The position numbers were made by a program, and so were the translations under genes. A stretch of DNA of 64,000 nt from JACDEA01 sp963742585 (GTDB lineage Bacteria; Actinomycetota; Acidimicrobiia; Acidimicrobiales; JACDEA01): contig CAVUMI010000009.1 of the NCBI GenBank assembly GCA_963742585.1, positions 372,001-436,000 on the forward strand. Reading direction: 5' to 3'. Positions 34,701 to 42,985 of the stretch are shown here, in pieces. The notes under the pieces were generated by a model that was given only the letters and a program-made list of their open reading frames with translations, made no database searches and was not told the DNA's origin. Numbering within the stretch: the first letter of the stretch is position 1; each line of letters starts with the position of its first letter.

Positions 34701-37246
34701 CGGTCATCGACTGGGAGACGGCGCCCGGCACCGCGACCGCCGATCTGGACTACGCCACGAGCTCCGGGACGGTAGTGATTGAGGAGGGGTCCGAGACGAC
34801 CATCGTGGTCCCGCTTCTCGACGACGACGTTGACGAGTCGGCCGAGACGTTTTCCGTGAATCTGACTTCCGTTACCGGCGGTGCCGGGCCCGATGGTGAC
34901 GCGGTCATCGATGACGGCGAGGGGATCGGAACGATCGTGGACGATGACGTGCCGGCGGTGTCGATCAGCGAAGGCGCCGTCCTTGAGGGCGACGCCGGGA
35001 TCACACCGATGGTCTTCACCGTCATGTCGTCGGCCGAGTCCACGGTGGACATCACCGTCGAGTTTGACACCAGCGATGGAACGGCCGAGGCCGGCGTGGA
35101 CTACGTCCCCAACTCTGGTGCGGCGACCATCACGGCCGGCGAGACGATGACAACAATCACTGTCGGAGTCATCGGCGACACGGGAGCCGAGCTCGACGAG
35201 ACCTTCACGGTGAATCTCTCATCGCCCGGCGGCGAGGGGCCTCCCACGTTCACCATCGCCGACGGCACCGGCGTGGGCACCATCACCAACGACGATGCGG
35301 CGCCGCCGGCGTTGCCGACCCTCTCGATCAGCAACGGCGGGGTGATCGAGGGCAACAGCGGATCGAGCCCGATGGCCTTCACCGTGACCCTCGGCGAGCC
35401 CAGCGCTCTCGAAGTCACCGTCGGCTTTGCCACCAGCAACGCCAGCGCCACGGCGCCGGGCGACTACACCGCGACGTCGGGCACGCTGGTCATCCCGGCC
35501 GGTTCGACCTCGGCCACCATCGCCGTTCCCGTCATCGGCGACACGACCGCCGAGGCGAACGAGACCTTCACCGTCACGCTCTCCTCGCCGACCAACGCCA
35601 CCATCGCCGACGGCAGCGGCATCGGCACCATCACCAACGACGACGCCCCGCCCCCCGCCACTACCACCACCCCGCCGCCGACGACGACCACCTTGCCCCC
35701 GATCACCACCACGACGCTGCCGCCGCCGTTCCAGCAGCCGACCACGACGACCCTGCCCCCGACCACCACCACCGAGGCGCCGGTGATCGCGCCGCTCAAT
35801 CCCGAGGTCAACCCCACCACGACGCTCCGTCCGGTCGTCACCACCCGGCCACCGACGGTGACCACCCGCACCACGCTGCGGCCCACCACCACCAGCACGC
35901 CGCCGACCACAGCTGCCCCGACGACGACCAGCACCGCGGCGCCGACGACGACCACCTCGACGATCCCGCCGCCGGAGTTCACCCTCACCGCCCTGGCCCC
36001 TGACGGAACCGGTCAGGGCCGCCCCGGCGTGGGCCTGAACATCAACGGCGAGGGCTATGAGAGCTGCGAGACCGTCTACTTCTTCTTCGACGGCGCCCGC
36101 ATCGCCAGCGACGAGCCCGACAGCGCCGGCCGCGTGCACCCCGGCGAAGCCGAAGTTCCCGGCGATGCCGACCCCGGATCCCAGCCGGTCATCAGCACCT
36201 GCGATGACAGCGGCGAGCCGGTGCGGGCCAGCACCAGCTTCCGGGTCATCGAGGACTCGCTTCACCGCAGCTCGCTGGTCACCTCCGGGCCCAAGCCCAG
36301 CGAGATCCCCCTCACGCTTCAGCGGCTGGCCAACAGCGCAGCGCTTGCCGCTCTGCTGATGCTGGTCTTCGCTTTCCCCTCCCAGCTCTTCAACAGCACC
36401 TTTGAGGAGAACTACGACGAGATCCGCCACTGGTTCCCCACGCCGCGCCGGGCGATCGCCGCTATCGCTGCCATCCCGAACTGGATCAGGACCGGAGGCT
36501 TCTTCCTGATCGGCGGGCTCGTCGCCGCCTTCCTCGATCCCAGCATTGGCTTTAACCTCTCGACCCTCGGGTTGGTTCTCGGCCTGGCTATTGCCGTGGT
36601 CCTGGTCAACCTGGGCTTCGCTGCTCCGAGGGCGCTCTACATGCGCTACCAGTTCGGCGACCGGGGCGAGATGCGCCTGCTGGCCGGAAGCATCCTGGTC
36701 GGGATCGTTTGCGTGGCGTTGTCGCGGGCCTTGAACTTCCAGCCCGGCTACGTCTATGGCCTCCTGGCCGGATTCGCCTTTGCCCGCCAGCTCGACCCCC
36801 GACGGCACGGACGGGTCACAGCCTTGACGGTGGTCTCGGTCTTCATCATCAGCATGGCGGCGTGGTTCGCGTGGGTACCGCTCTCGCACGCCGCGGAGGA
36901 GCCCGGCGCCGGCCTGGCGGTGATCGCCGCGGAGGCCGCGCTCTTCGGCACCTTCCTCTACGGGCTCGAGGCCCTGGTGATCATCCTGTTGCCGTTGCGC
37001 TTCCTCGCCGGCTCCGCGGTCATGGCCTGGAGCCGCACGGCGTGGATCCTGATGTTCGGCGCCGCCACTTTCGGGCTCATCTTCGTGCTGCTCTCACCGT
37101 CGACGGGCTACGTCGGGCACAGCCTCGCGGGTTCGGCGGTCACCATGCTCATCGTCGCCGCTGCGTTCATGCTGTTCTCGATCGCGTTCTGGGCCTACTT
37201 CCGCCTGCGCTCCAGCCGCGGCACCGTGCAACAGATCGAGTTCTAA
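31766..37246 (+). CDS. Giant surface protein 2: beta-helix, three Calx-beta repeats, same stalk and ~8-TM anchor
   Basis: 1826 residues. ATG at 31766 has AGAAGG 9 bases upstream and opens a clear signal peptide (MKRVRKWILLLLGVIWATLA, ending PPARA); the in-frame GTG at 31739 is less likely. A CSLREA-like opening (TLDSGAGSLRAAIDAAN) leads into a long parallel beta-helix of GN-x-IGTDATG units (residues about 60-850). Three Calx-beta domains follow (about 946-1293), then the Thr/Pro stalk (1296-1405), beta-sandwich and membrane domain (1521-1821). The last ~530 residues differ from the upstream paralogue by one residue (RSSRG versus RPSRG), while the ectodomains are clearly diverged. Probably displayed at the cell surface with the beta-helix outermost. 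Ligand unknown. Confidence 0.87.
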   Translation: MKRVRKWILLLLGVIWATLAFQATPPARATEFTVTNTLDSGAGSLRAAIDAANLEDTVTPHTITFAIPGAEPHTINLTEPLSVFEPMTIDATTQDGYALANTPVVKVLGMVDSFPLFDCFTVGSDADGTTIRGFAIGDCTDGIIDHISVGSTYELNYVGVDFDGVALIPNDVGIHLSGEGESMETTVANNLVSGNGTGISIDSVSDNVVSGNVIGLNALGDDALANGVGVELANADDNTIGGTTVAARNVISGNGAAISSFSSERNLIQGNYIGVRPDGTSPQGNTTGIGLDGDDATTIDGNVISANEGSGGVYVLGSTGTILAGNIIGLAADGDDPLGNSVGVYLDGATGTLIGGPTAADRNVISNNFTGILAEFGAGSTSIQGNYIGTDATGLLARGNFNGVELDSDGDTIVGNVISANRSSESPGNGLEIDASFENSGTLVEDNLIGTDATGLAPLGNEGDGIEAEGPNIVIAGNVISANDEFGIQFVEDANDAVVRGNMIGTNASGSEAMGNGDDGVVVRASAGVLIGGTTSEDGNLVSGNGGHGISVVGDCDVEGDGASTGTLIRNNGIGISGEGAEAIVFPNAEDGVFIGSCTESTTVGGTASEGNVISGNGGNGVQTDGDLDLITGNFIGTDAADTAGLGNGAGVVVTGDSITIGGPGAGNVISGNTGTGIDVSDDSLGTLVQSNRIGTNGAGTAPLANGGHGMFVSQDSTATTVGGAAAGEGNVISGNALDGVRTEGAGTGDVILGNLIGTAADGTTPLGNGENGVYIGSDPVVGGFGAGEANVIAFNGLAGVRVGDGVGTAIRGNSIHDNALLGIDIFGDGVTPNDPSDVDAGPNLVQNFPILSSVSGDSTPVISGTLNSTPSSTFAVDFYASPACDDSGNGEGATFLATIAVTTDGSGDAAFSTGFSPVSDQEAITAAATDAAGNTSEFSNCAALPPTVSIGDSELVEGGGAMSFTITLSEDVVGLNEAVIDWETAPGTATADLDYATSSGTVVIEEGSETTIVVPLLDDDVDESAETFSVNLTSVTGGAGPDGDAVIDDGEGIGTIVDDDVPAVSISEGAVLEGDAGITPMVFTVMSSAESTVDITVEFDTSDGTAEAGVDYVPNSGAATITAGETMTTITVGVIGDTGAELDETFTVNLSSPGGEGPPTFTIADGTGVGTITNDDAAPPALPTLSISNGGVIEGNSGSSPMAFTVTLGEPSALEVTVGFATSNASATAPGDYTATSGTLVIPAGSTSATIAVPVIGDTTAEANETFTVTLSSPTNATIADGSGIGTITNDDAPPPATTTTPPPTTTTLPPITTTTLPPPFQQPTTTTLPPTTTTEAPVIAPLNPEVNPTTTLRPVVTTRPPTVTTRTTLRPTTTSTPPTTAAPTTTSTAAPTTTTSTIPPPEFTLTALAPDGTGQGRPGVGLNINGEGYESCETVYFFFDGARIASDEPDSAGRVHPGEAEVPGDADPGSQPVISTCDDSGEPVRASTSFRVIEDSLHRSSLVTSGPKPSEIPLTLQRLANSAALAALLMLVFAFPSQLFNSTFEENYDEIRHWFPTPRRAIAAIAAIPNWIRTGGFFLIGGLVAAFLDPSIGFNLSTLGLVLGLAIAVVLVNLGFAAPRALYMRYQFGDRGEMRLLAGSILVGIVCVALSRALNFQPGYVYGLLAGFAFARQLDPRRHGRVTALTVVSVFIISMAAWFAWVPLSHAAEEPGAGLAVIAAEAALFGTFLYGLEALVIILLPLRFLAGSAVMAWSRTAWILMFGAATFGLIFVLLSPSTGYVGHSLAGSAVTMLIVAAAFMLFSIAFWAYFRLRSSRGTVQQIEF
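35537..37246 (+). repeat. 1.7-kb duplicated C-terminal module, copy 2
   Basis: Partner of 30000-31709, with no indel over the whole tract. The ectodomain DNA upstream is only distantly similar and the bases after the stop codon are unrelated. This pattern points to recent gene conversion, or duplication under exchange, confined to the anchor-coding 3' end. Confidence 0.93.
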
Positions 37247-37258
37247 AAGGTCGGGCGG

Positions 37259-38176
37259 TCAATCCGCTTTGAGTTCCGGCGGATACAGGTAGTAGTTGGC
37301 GGCCGAGGCCGCTTGGCCGCCCTCGTGGACCGCGGTGGTGATCTGATGCGAGTGGATGCGCGTGACGTCACCGGCGGCAAAGACGCCGGGGATATCGGTC
37401 TTCTGCTCCTCGTCGGTGACGAGGAACCCGTTGTCGTCGACACCGACGCCCAGCTCCTGGGCCAATTTCGTCTCAGCCGTCGCCCCCTGCACGCAGAACA
37501 GCGCCTCGAGCTCGATGGTGAGCCCGCCCTCCGTCTCCACCGCTGACAACATGCCGTCCTCGGCCAGCCCCCGCTCGATCTTGTCGTGGATTACCGGGAC
37601 ACCGGCGTGGGCCAGGCGCTCCTGAAACTTGGGTTCGATCTCGTTGGAATGGCTATTGGTGAGCAGGGTGAGCTTGGTGGAGAACCGGCTTAGCTGTAGC
37701 GCCTCTCCCGCCGCCGAGTTGGTGTGCCCGACCACCAGGATGTTCTTGTCGCGGCTCGAGTAGCCGTCGCATGTGAGGCACCAGAACATGCTCCGGCCGA
37801 CGCAGGGCTCCCAGCCATGGAAGTGCGGATAGTGGTCGAGGACGCCCGTGCAGATGATGACGGCGCGCCCGAACCACTCGCCAGCCTGGCTGTGGGCGAC
37901 GAACCCGCCGTCGACGGTGCGCATCGACTGCACTTTGTGGTGGAGGTACTTGACCTGGGGATACTCCTCGAGCTGCTGCCGGCCGCGCTCGCGTAGCTCC
38001 ACCGCGGGAATGCCCCCGGGGAACCCGAGGTAGTTGTGGTTGACCTGATGGTGGGTCGAGCGCCCGTGGCCGGCGTCAAATACGACGCACTCACGGTTGT
38101 AGCGGGCCAGGTAGATCGCGGCGGAGATGCCCGCTGGGCCTCCACCGACGATGAGAACCTCGGTCTCCTGCGTCAT
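37259..38176 (-). CDS. Thioredoxin reductase-like FAD/NAD(P) oxidoreductase
   Basis: Flavoprotein disulfide reductase family, 305 residues, cytoplasmic. The FAD-binding GGGPAGISAAIYLARY is at residues 11-26. The redox pair is in FWCLTCDGY (CxxC followed by Asp-Gly, as in thioredoxin reductases). A nucleotide-binding segment (ILVVGHTNSAAGEA) and the C-terminal FAD motif GVFAAGDVTRIHSHQ complete the layout, and the length fits low-molecular-weight thioredoxin reductases. No thioredoxin gene is nearby, so the partner is unknown. The ATG overlaps the stop of the AGE/STAS gene (ATGA), so it is translationally coupled and third in an operon with glgX. The 3' end is 12 bases from the stop of the convergent giant gene. 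Confidence 0.88.
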   Translation of the reverse strand: MTQETEVLIVGGGPAGISAAIYLARYNRECVVFDAGHGRSTHHQVNHNYLGFPGGIPAVELRERGRQQLEEYPQVKYLHHKVQSMRTVDGGFVAHSQAGEWFGRAVIICTGVLDHYPHFHGWEPCVGRSMFWCLTCDGYSSRDKNILVVGHTNSAAGEALQLSRFSTKLTLLTNSHSNEIEPKFQERLAHAGVPVIHDKIERGLAEDGMLSAVETEGGLTIELEALFCVQGATAETKLAQELGVGVDDNGFLVTDEEQKTDIPGVFAAGDVTRIHSHQITTAVHEGGQAASAANYYLYPPELKAD

Positions 38177-40317
38177 TCAGCGTCGACCAGGCTGAACTCG
38201 TCGGTTGATTCGCTGTCGGTGAAGAGTTTGGCGATCTGCTCGTTGGCGCCGACGACGACGCACTCCTCGCCGATGTCCATCTTCTGGCGGATGAAAACGA
38301 TCTCGTTGATGCCTTCACGGCACATGGAGCTCAGATCGTTCACTACCAGCACCGTCTTGGACACTCCGTCGGCGACGGCCCGCTCGAGCTGGCGGCGCAA
38401 CGTCGGCAGCTGATCGGATTCAAGGATGCCCCGAAGCGTGATGCGGGCGATGCCGTCGGCCAGGTCATAGCTGACGTCGAACTTGTCGTTCTTCGGGGTG
38501 AGTCGTACGCGAACGCGGACTTCTTCGCCCGCCGGCAGGTTGACCGTGAGCGCCTCGGCGTCGAAGTCGGTGTAGGGCTGGTCGTTGACCCATACTTCGG
38601 TGATCCTCACGCTGCCGGGCGGCAGGAGATCGGGCGCGACCCGTAGCTTGTTGTCCGCGAACGACGCCGCTTTTGGCTTGAAGTACATGTCCAACGGCTG
38701 CTGCGTGATGAGCAGGTTGATGTAGGTGGCTGACAGGTAGCAGAGCTCGATCGAGTGGTAGCCCGACATCGAGTGGCTGCCCTTCAGACGCTCGTTCCCC
38801 ACGAGGTATGGCGTGCCGTTGGCCAGGACGTTGAAATAGACGCCGCCCTCGTCGTGGTCGAGGAACATGGCGTTGTAGAACGCGGCCGATTCGCGGGCGA
38901 GGCGGTGGTACTCCTGATCACCGAGGCAGCCGGTGAGGATCAGGTAACAGAGGATTCCCTGCTCCTGTTGCCACCATGCTTTGCGGTCGTGCCATACGAA
39001 TCGGTGGCGCTCTTGGCCCGGCTCGAGTTGGCGCTGCATGACGTCGTACCAGCCGCCGCGTTGCTGGTCACTGCCGACGGACGGCATCAGCTCGGCGATC
39101 TTCCTCGCCAGCTCGACATAGTCGGGATTCGGCCGGATGCTGTTGATCCGCATGAGGTTCCAGGCGATCTTCAGGTTGTGTCCGACGACTGCGTTGTCCT
39201 GTTGCCACCCCCACTTGCGGTCATGGCTCCAGTCCTCGTGGAAGCGCTCCTGCACGAAGGGGCTGGTGTCGTAGTCGGGGAAGCGGGCGGCGATCGTGTC
39301 GCCGGTATGGACGAGGAAGTCCTCGAGGTCTTTGCGACCCGTGGCCAGGACGGCGTTGATCAGGTATGCCGGCGCGTGGTCGCCCACCGAGTTCCAGTTC
39401 TTCCGAGCCCGGTTGTGACCCAGCGCGTCGGAGCGGGGGTCGAGCGTCACCGGATCGACATGGGAGAAGTACCCCCCGCCGTCGGCGTCGTGGTAGAAGC
39501 GCTCGAAGAGGGCCACGGTCTTCTCGATGTCATCGAGGATGCGGGGGTCGCCCGTGATCCGGTAGGTCTGCGTCGGGCCAGCCAGCGCATAGATCTGCTC
39601 GTACATCGGCACGGCGTCGTAATCGTCGCCGAACTCTGACGCCAGCACCTTGCGCCGGTGGCTACCCGAGACGTCCATCCCGTGGTACCAGTACACGACG
39701 CCTTCCTGCTCGTTGGTGCCGCGCATGTGCTCACGCAGGTAATTGGTGCCGCTCTCGGCGGCCTCGAGGAATCGGTCCTCGCCGGTCAGCAGATAGGCGG
39801 AGGCGAGGCCGTAGACGAGCCGGGAGATCGTGTCAGTCTCCTGGCGGTAGTCCGGCGAGATGTAGTCCGGAGTATGGGTGCCGCTCAGGCTCAGCTTCGT
39901 GCGGTAGTTCTCCCAGTTGTAGTTCCCGTCAGGGAATTGGCCGCGCAGGTAGAAGTCGGCCACGGCCCGGGCTTGATTGACCCACCAGCTCGGCTCCTCG
40001 AACACGTAGTCGTGGACGCGGATTGCGGGAAACGTGATCGCCTTGGCCTCGAAGCGGTGCTCGCCGGCTTCCGGGTAGAAGATTCCGTAGGCAAACAGGT
40101 AGCGCTCGGGGACGAGCATGTCGCGCATCTGACTCGTCGTGTCGATGTAGGCGCCGCCGAAGTTCCGTACTGCCGACGAGAACGTGTTGCTCGTCAATTT
40201 GACTTGGAAGTTGCGTCCGTCGGATGTGCGCAGCCCGAAGGAGTCCTCGTCCTCGTCGAACCCCGTCACGTATCCGGCGATTGTGTCGGAGAACGTGAAC
40301 TGGAGGGAGTCGGTCAT
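38173..40317 (-). CDS. AGE-family (alpha/alpha)6-barrel protein fused to a C-terminal STAS domain
   Basis: 714 residues in three parts. A small N-terminal beta-rich segment occupies residues 1-100. An N-acylglucosamine-2-epimerase-type barrel (about 105-545) has GHNLKIAWNLMR with His380 and AWWQQEQG at 447-454, both family active-site segments. After a linker of beta strands, a STAS-like domain (about 612-714) has VLVVNDLSSM at its core. Barrel relatives epimerise or isomerise sugars or break cellobiose-type bonds; STAS domains act in anti-sigma or partner switching. The usual phosphorylatable Ser of STAS (DSSG) appears as CREG at 666-669, so phospho-switching is doubtful. Both ends overlap their neighbours by ATGA. 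The sugar substrate is unknown, but the operon starts with a glycogen debrancher. Confidence 0.75.
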   Translation of the reverse strand: MTDSLQFTFSDTIAGYVTGFDEDEDSFGLRTSDGRNFQVKLTSNTFSSAVRNFGGAYIDTTSQMRDMLVPERYLFAYGIFYPEAGEHRFEAKAITFPAIRVHDYVFEEPSWWVNQARAVADFYLRGQFPDGNYNWENYRTKLSLSGTHTPDYISPDYRQETDTISRLVYGLASAYLLTGEDRFLEAAESGTNYLREHMRGTNEQEGVVYWYHGMDVSGSHRRKVLASEFGDDYDAVPMYEQIYALAGPTQTYRITGDPRILDDIEKTVALFERFYHDADGGGYFSHVDPVTLDPRSDALGHNRARKNWNSVGDHAPAYLINAVLATGRKDLEDFLVHTGDTIAARFPDYDTSPFVQERFHEDWSHDRKWGWQQDNAVVGHNLKIAWNLMRINSIRPNPDYVELARKIAELMPSVGSDQQRGGWYDVMQRQLEPGQERHRFVWHDRKAWWQQEQGILCYLILTGCLGDQEYHRLARESAAFYNAMFLDHDEGGVYFNVLANGTPYLVGNERLKGSHSMSGYHSIELCYLSATYINLLITQQPLDMYFKPKAASFADNKLRVAPDLLPPGSVRITEVWVNDQPYTDFDAEALTVNLPAGEEVRVRVRLTPKNDKFDVSYDLADGIARITLRGILESDQLPTLRRQLERAVADGVSKTVLVVNDLSSMCREGINEIVFIRQKMDIGEECVVVGANEQIAKLFTDSESTDEFSLVDAE

Positions 40318-42464
40318 CGCCCCACCTTTCCTGACGTGAGAACCACGACGCTGAACGCTTCAGCGGTGTATGTGTTGCTTTCGATCCTGACTTCTTTGCC
40401 TACTTCCACGATGTCCTCGGGAGAAGCCCTGAATGTATCGATCAACCGAGACCACTGACGGCCGTCGACGGACGGAAGCTCGAAGGCGAGGGTTTCGCCG
40501 AACATATTGAGGATGACGTGAAGATCGGGTTCGTCACCGACACCCCCGAGTGTGAACGCCAGCGTTCGCGCCCCGGGATCGTCCCATCCGGGATTGTTCA
40601 GTTGGCACCCGTGCCAGACGACATCGGGGATACCGCGATCGTTGACCCGTCCGTCGAAGAAATTCGGGCTGCGTAAGCTCGAGAACCGCTTCCGCGTGGC
40701 GATCATCTTCTCGAAGAACCGCACCATGCCGGCGTTCTTCTCTGTCTCGGCCCAGTCGAACCAGCTGATCTCGTTGTCCTGGCAATACGCGTTGTTGTTA
40801 CCGCCCTGCGTGCGACGGAACTCATCGCCGCCGAGAAGCATTGGCACGCCGCGGCTCAGCAGGAGGATGGCGGCGAAGTTCTTGCACTGGCGATCGCGGA
40901 GCGCTTCGACCGCCGGATCGTCGGTCGGCCCCTCGACGCCGCAGTTCCAGCTGTAGTTGTTGTCCGAGCCGTCCCGGTTGTCCTCGCCGTTGGCCTCGTT
41001 GTGCTTGCCGTTGTAGCTCACGAGGTCATTCAGCGTGAACCCGTCATGGCACGTGATGAAGTTGATGCTGTTGGTCGGAAGTTCCTCTTCTGGCAGGAAG
41101 AGGTCATCGCTGCCCGCGATGCGGGTCGCCACCGCACCGACGAGACCGGAGTCGCCTTTGACGAATTTGCGCACGTCGTCGCGGTAGGGCCCGTTCCACT
41201 CGCACCAGCGCTTGCCAGGAAATCGGCCGACCTGGTAGAGGCCGCCGGCGTCCCACGCTTCGGCGATGACCTTGGTCTCGGACAGCACTCGCGAAAGCTC
41301 GATGTTCCAGAGCACCGGCGGTACCGACATCTCCGCACCGTCGGGGCCTCGCGACAGGACCGAACCGAGATCGAAGCGAAAACCGTCGACGTGGTGCTCG
41401 GTGACCCAGTATTCGAGGCACTCGATGATGAACTTCGTTACCACTGGATGGTTGGCGTTCAGGGTGTTTCCGCAACCTGAGTAGTCCATGTAGTACTGCT
41501 TGTCGTTCGGCACCAGGTGGTAGTACGCCTCGTTGGCGAGGCCGCGGAAGCTGATCGTGGGCCCTTGATGGTTTCCCTCGCTGGTGTGGTTGAAGACGAC
41601 GTCGAGGATCACCTCGATGCCGGCCTTGTGCAGTGCCTTCACCATGTCGCGGAACTCACGGATGTGGCTTCCCTCACCGGGCGAGACGCAGTACGACGAC
41701 TGTGGCGCGAAATAGCCGAACGGGTCATACCCCCAGTAGTTGTGCAGCGGCGTGCCGTCGGGCGCGTTCCTGAGGGCTGGCGATTCGTCGAAGTCGAAGA
41801 TCGGCAGCAGTTCGATAGCGGTCACGCCCAAGGACTTCAGGTACGGGATTTTGTCGACGACGCCGGCGAAGGTCCCGGCATTATCGACTCCCGACGTCGG
41901 TGATTTGGTAAAGCCGCGGACGTGCATCTCGTAGATGACGGTGTCGGTCAGGGGAGTGTTGAGGGGGGTGTCGCCGTCCCAGTTGTAGTCATCCGGGTCG
42001 ATCACGACGCTGCGCATTGACGTGGCCACGTTGTCGTCGGGCCCGACCGCGCTTCCTCGGTCCCAAACGGTGCTGACGTTGCCCGGAGCGTACGGATCGA
42101 TCAGGACCTTGTTGGGGTTGAACCGGCACCCGGTTTGGCTCACATTCGACGGTCCGTCGACGCGGTAGGCGTAGATCTGGCCAGGGCGGAGGCCGGCGAC
42201 GTGCGCATGCCAGAAGTGGAAGCTGTGATTGAGTTCCGGGTCCATGCGGATCACGGTGGCGGGTTCATGATCGGCGTGATGATCGAAGAGCAAGAGGTCG
42301 ACCGCGGTCGCGTACTCCGAGTAGAGGGAGAAGTTGACGCCGCGATTCGCAAGGGTGGCGCCAAGCGGCTGCGGCCGACCTGCCGAAACGCTGAGCTTTT
42401 TTTTGGCCAAGCGATCGATCCCCCTTGCGCCGTGGTGGCCCCCTCTGCGAGCCGCAATCAGCAT
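40314..42464 (-). CDS. glgX: Second glycogen debranching enzyme GlgX (isoamylase type)
   Basis: GH13 alpha-1,6-glucan hydrolase. A CBM48-like N-terminal domain (AGRPQPLGATLANRGVNFSL) precedes the barrel. Motifs: VILDVVFNHTSEGNHQGP, VDGFRFDLGSVLSRG (nucleophile Asp), VIAEAWDAGGLYQVG (acid/base Glu), TCHDGFTLNDLVSY and NEANGEDNRDG. The frame stays open to 42728, but that extension would run into the divergent gene at 42556 and has no family similarity. ATG 42464 or TTG 42410 (next to eight A residues on this strand) are plausible starts; 42464 is given. The stop overlaps the next ATG. It is clearly diverged from the GlgX at 2890 and heads a separate operon, so it may act on a different glucan or under different conditions. 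Confidence 0.88.
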   Translation of the reverse strand: MLIAARRGGHHGARGIDRLAKKKLSVSAGRPQPLGATLANRGVNFSLYSEYATAVDLLLFDHHADHEPATVIRMDPELNHSFHFWHAHVAGLRPGQIYAYRVDGPSNVSQTGCRFNPNKVLIDPYAPGNVSTVWDRGSAVGPDDNVATSMRSVVIDPDDYNWDGDTPLNTPLTDTVIYEMHVRGFTKSPTSGVDNAGTFAGVVDKIPYLKSLGVTAIELLPIFDFDESPALRNAPDGTPLHNYWGYDPFGYFAPQSSYCVSPGEGSHIREFRDMVKALHKAGIEVILDVVFNHTSEGNHQGPTISFRGLANEAYYHLVPNDKQYYMDYSGCGNTLNANHPVVTKFIIECLEYWVTEHHVDGFRFDLGSVLSRGPDGAEMSVPPVLWNIELSRVLSETKVIAEAWDAGGLYQVGRFPGKRWCEWNGPYRDDVRKFVKGDSGLVGAVATRIAGSDDLFLPEEELPTNSINFITCHDGFTLNDLVSYNGKHNEANGEDNRDGSDNNYSWNCGVEGPTDDPAVEALRDRQCKNFAAILLLSRGVPMLLGGDEFRRTQGGNNNAYCQDNEISWFDWAETEKNAGMVRFFEKMIATRKRFSSLRSPNFFDGRVNDRGIPDVVWHGCQLNNPGWDDPGARTLAFTLGGVGDEPDLHVILNMFGETLAFELPSVDGRQWSRLIDTFRASPEDIVEVGKEVRIESNTYTAEAFSVVVLTSGKVGR

Positions 42465-42555
42465 AGCGACGACGTCTGTGCGGCAGAGCGGTGAGGTCTG
42501 CGCTACGGTCCGAACCGCGACGGGGGGATCTCGGCGTGGATTGGAGGCGGCGTAC

Positions 42556-42966
42556 ATGGCGAAAGTGAATGTGACACCCGAGCTTGTCACGGAGGCGTAC
42601 GAGGCTCTGGCCTCAGGCGACATCAAGCGCATCCACAAGTACTGGGATGAGGACATGGTGTGGCAGGTACCCGGCCACAACCAGCTCTCAGGCTGGAAGT
42701 ACACCCGGGAGGAATTCCTTGCCTTCATGGGCCGGGTGGGCGAGCTCAGCGGTGGGAGCTTTCACATGACACCTATCACCGTCATGACGAACGACGACTA
42801 CTCCTGCGACGTCACCAACAATCAGGGCAACCGGGCTGAGAATCCCAACAAGAAACTGAACATCGACGTCGCCCACGTGCTGCGCTGGCGCGACGGCAAA
42901 GTCATCGCCGGCAAGGGCGGGATCATGGGCGACGGCACCGCGCAGTACGACGAGTTCTGGTCCTAG
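42556..42966 (+). CDS. NTF2-fold (SnoaL-like) small protein
   Basis: 136 residues, single NTF2/SnoaL-like cone fold. A helical start (VTEAYEALASGDIKRIHKYW) is followed by DEDMVWQVPG and REEFLAFMGRV, then strands ending VLRWRDGKVIAGKGGIM. The fold covers small-molecule isomerases, cyclases and hydrolases as well as non-enzymes. This member lacks the W-x3-D C-terminal signature of the ester-cyclase-like set at 49.7-54.3 kb, so it belongs to a different branch. GGAGG lies 8 bases before the ATG. It is cotranscribed with the tautomerase 19 bases downstream, which suggests a shared small carbonyl substrate. It is divergent from glgX2 across about 90 bp. Confidence 0.75.
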   Translation: MAKVNVTPELVTEAYEALASGDIKRIHKYWDEDMVWQVPGHNQLSGWKYTREEFLAFMGRVGELSGGSFHMTPITVMTNDDYSCDVTNNQGNRAENPNKKLNIDVAHVLRWRDGKVIAGKGGIMGDGTAQYDEFWS

Positions 42967-42985
42967 AACAAGAAGGAGGGTCTAC

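Noticed and set aside
42397..42404. Run of eight T (A on the coding strand) near the start of the second glgX, considered as a phase-variable tract or terminator.
   Set aside because: It falls at the poorly defined N-terminus where either side can still be in frame, and no GC-rich stem precedes it. Too weak to claim.
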